Below, piece after piece: positions 63,281-64,000 of a stretch of DNA of 64,000 nt; within the stretch, counting starts at the first letter, position 1; every line of letters starts with the position of its first letter. The DNA lies in assembly GCF_024171945.1 (NCBI RefSeq), contig NZ_JAMTCR010000004.1, positions 930,001 through 994,000 on the forward strand, read 5' to 3'. The stretch comes from Actinokineospora globicatena. Lineage in GTDB: Bacteria; Actinomycetota; Actinomycetes; Mycobacteriales; Pseudonocardiaceae. The position numbers and the translations under genes were made by a program. Under the pieces are notes generated by a model. It did not search any database. It saw only the letters and a program-made list of their open reading frames with translations, and was not told where the DNA came from.

Positions 63281-64000
63281 CAGGCGCCCGCTTGGACGAA
63301 CCGGGCGATGGCGTCTGGGTTGCCCGCCGGGTGGGTGTGCAGGTACGAGGCGTGCAGGGCACCGGTGCTGAAGCCTTCGCCGTGCGCGACACCCGCGTGG
63401 TCGCGCCAGGTCCACGCGGGACGGTCGGTGTGCGCCGGGGTCAGGCGGGTGCGGTGGAACTCGTGGCCGGTGACCCGGGCGCCCTCCGGGTGCAGCACCG
63501 AGGGGGCCGTGGCGACGGCGTCGCGGTAGCCGAGCAGCAGCCGCGGGGTCATGGTGGCGTCGGCGTCGAGGACACCGCACATGGCGTGCCCGTCGAGCTG
63601 CTTGGCCAGGTAGAGCAGGCCACCGCACTCGGCGTGGACCGGCCTGCCGGACTGGGCGAACGCGGCGACCTCGTGGCGGAGGAGTTCGTTGCCGGACAAG
63701 GCTTCCGCGTGCGCCTCGGGGAACCCGCCGGGCAGGACCAGCGCGGTCGTGCCCGCGGGGAGGCGTTCGTCGCGCAGTGGGTCGACGACCACGACCTCGG
63801 CTCCCGCTGCCTTGAGCAGTTCGGTGTGCTCCGCGTAGCCGAAGGTGAACGCCGGCCCGCCCGCGACCGCGACCACGGGGCGCCCCGAGACGGGTGTCAC
63901 CTCGTCGTGAGCTGACCACAGCGGACCGTCGAGCGGTTCCGCTGACCGGGCTAAACGCACCACGGCGTCCAGATCCACCGAGGACTCGATCAGCGCCGAC
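63277..64000 (-). CDS. Cobyrinate a,c-diamide synthase, C-terminal part
   Basis: The frame is open at the right edge, so the ATP-binding N-terminus lies outside. The visible 240 residues hold the glutaminase domain: ALVLPGGFPEAHAEALSGN, nucleophile Cys in HAECGGLLYL and a distal His in VTGHEFHRTRL. SALIESSVDLDAVV precedes it, as in CobB/CbiA. The enzyme amidates cobyrinic acid in B12 synthesis. Its place near a cobalamin riboswitch and CbtBA makes this a B12 region. Confidence 0.92.
   Translation of the reverse strand, partial: SALIESSVDLDAVVRLARSAEPLDGPLWSAHDEVTPVSGRPVVAVAGGPAFTFGYAEHTELLKAAGAEVVVVDPLRDERLPAGTTALVLPGGFPEAHAEALSGNELLRHEVAAFAQSGRPVHAECGGLLYLAKQLDGHAMCGVLDADATMTPRLLLGYRDAVATAPSVLHPEGARVTGHEFHRTRLTPAHTDRPAWTWRDHAGVAHGEGFSTGALHASYLHTHPAGNPDAIARFVQAGAC

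Overview
The window is about 72% G+C. Codons end in G or C almost throughout, GTG starts are frequent, and gene content is typical of actinomycetes: LCP cell-wall ligase, IcmF, DevR/DevS-like pair, polyprenol-dependent glycosyltransferase, acVLRF1, DUF6230/DUF6114 and CbtAB. I infer a filamentous actinobacterium, probably Pseudonocardiales, and cannot name a genus. No rRNA, tRNA, transposase, phage gene or CRISPR array was seen.

Layout. 1-5.0 kb: secreted degradative enzymes (M4 metallopeptidase end, CE1-type esterase, PL8 polysaccharide lyase). 5.2-13.2 kb: LAL regulator, a repeat-rich gap, a degenerate EAL-CBS-GGDEF protein, a lycopene cyclase and dGTPase. 13.3-20.5 kb: large secreted subtilase, acVLRF1, a Pro-rich membrane protein, an SDR, and an ABC-F ATPase with a possible leader peptide, followed by a small HTH protein (resembling Rv1473-Rv1473A). 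20.5-30.5 kb: glycosyltransferase, ABC exporter, a two-component system divergent from its probable ABC pump, then SIS, MobA-like and two alpha/beta hydrolase genes. 30.5-39.0 kb: two lipid-modification operons (oxidoreductase-DUF1365-CFA synthase and CFA synthase-DUF1295-peroxiredoxin) around LCP and cyclophilin genes. 39.4-51.1 kb: PAP2-like protein, PAS/GAF histidine kinase, deaminase-thioesterase pair, IcmF, 3-hydroxyacyl-CoA dehydrogenase, CadD-like protein, CoA transferase and FabH-like KAS III. 51.1-53.6 kb: MFS transporter/beta-glucosidase operon. 53.7-56.3 kb: a divergent UDP-GlcNAc 2-epimerase homologue enclosed by two 110-bp inverted repeats. 56.3-59.8 kb: DevR/DevS-like pair and histidine phosphatase. 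59.8-64 kb: cobalamin riboswitch with CbtB-CbtA, signal peptidase I, DUF6230-DUF6114, and the end of cobyrinate a,c-diamide synthase.

Links. B12 ties together the riboswitch, CbtAB, the cobyrinate synthase and the B12-dependent IcmF. Two CFA-type methyltransferases with DUF1365, DUF1295 and an FAD oxidoreductase point to membrane fatty-acid modification. The MFS-GH1 pair imports and hydrolyses a beta-glucoside.

The least ordinary material is non-coding. The 110-bp inverted repeats frame a 2.3-kb island. Several large intergenic gaps each contain a DnaA-box-like TTGTCCACA or TTATCCACA together with CAAGATC(A/G)A motifs. A 23-bp-armed inverted repeat with 26-27-bp tandem repeats lies near 8 kb, and a GTTAC/GTAAC cluster lies near 61.8 kb.
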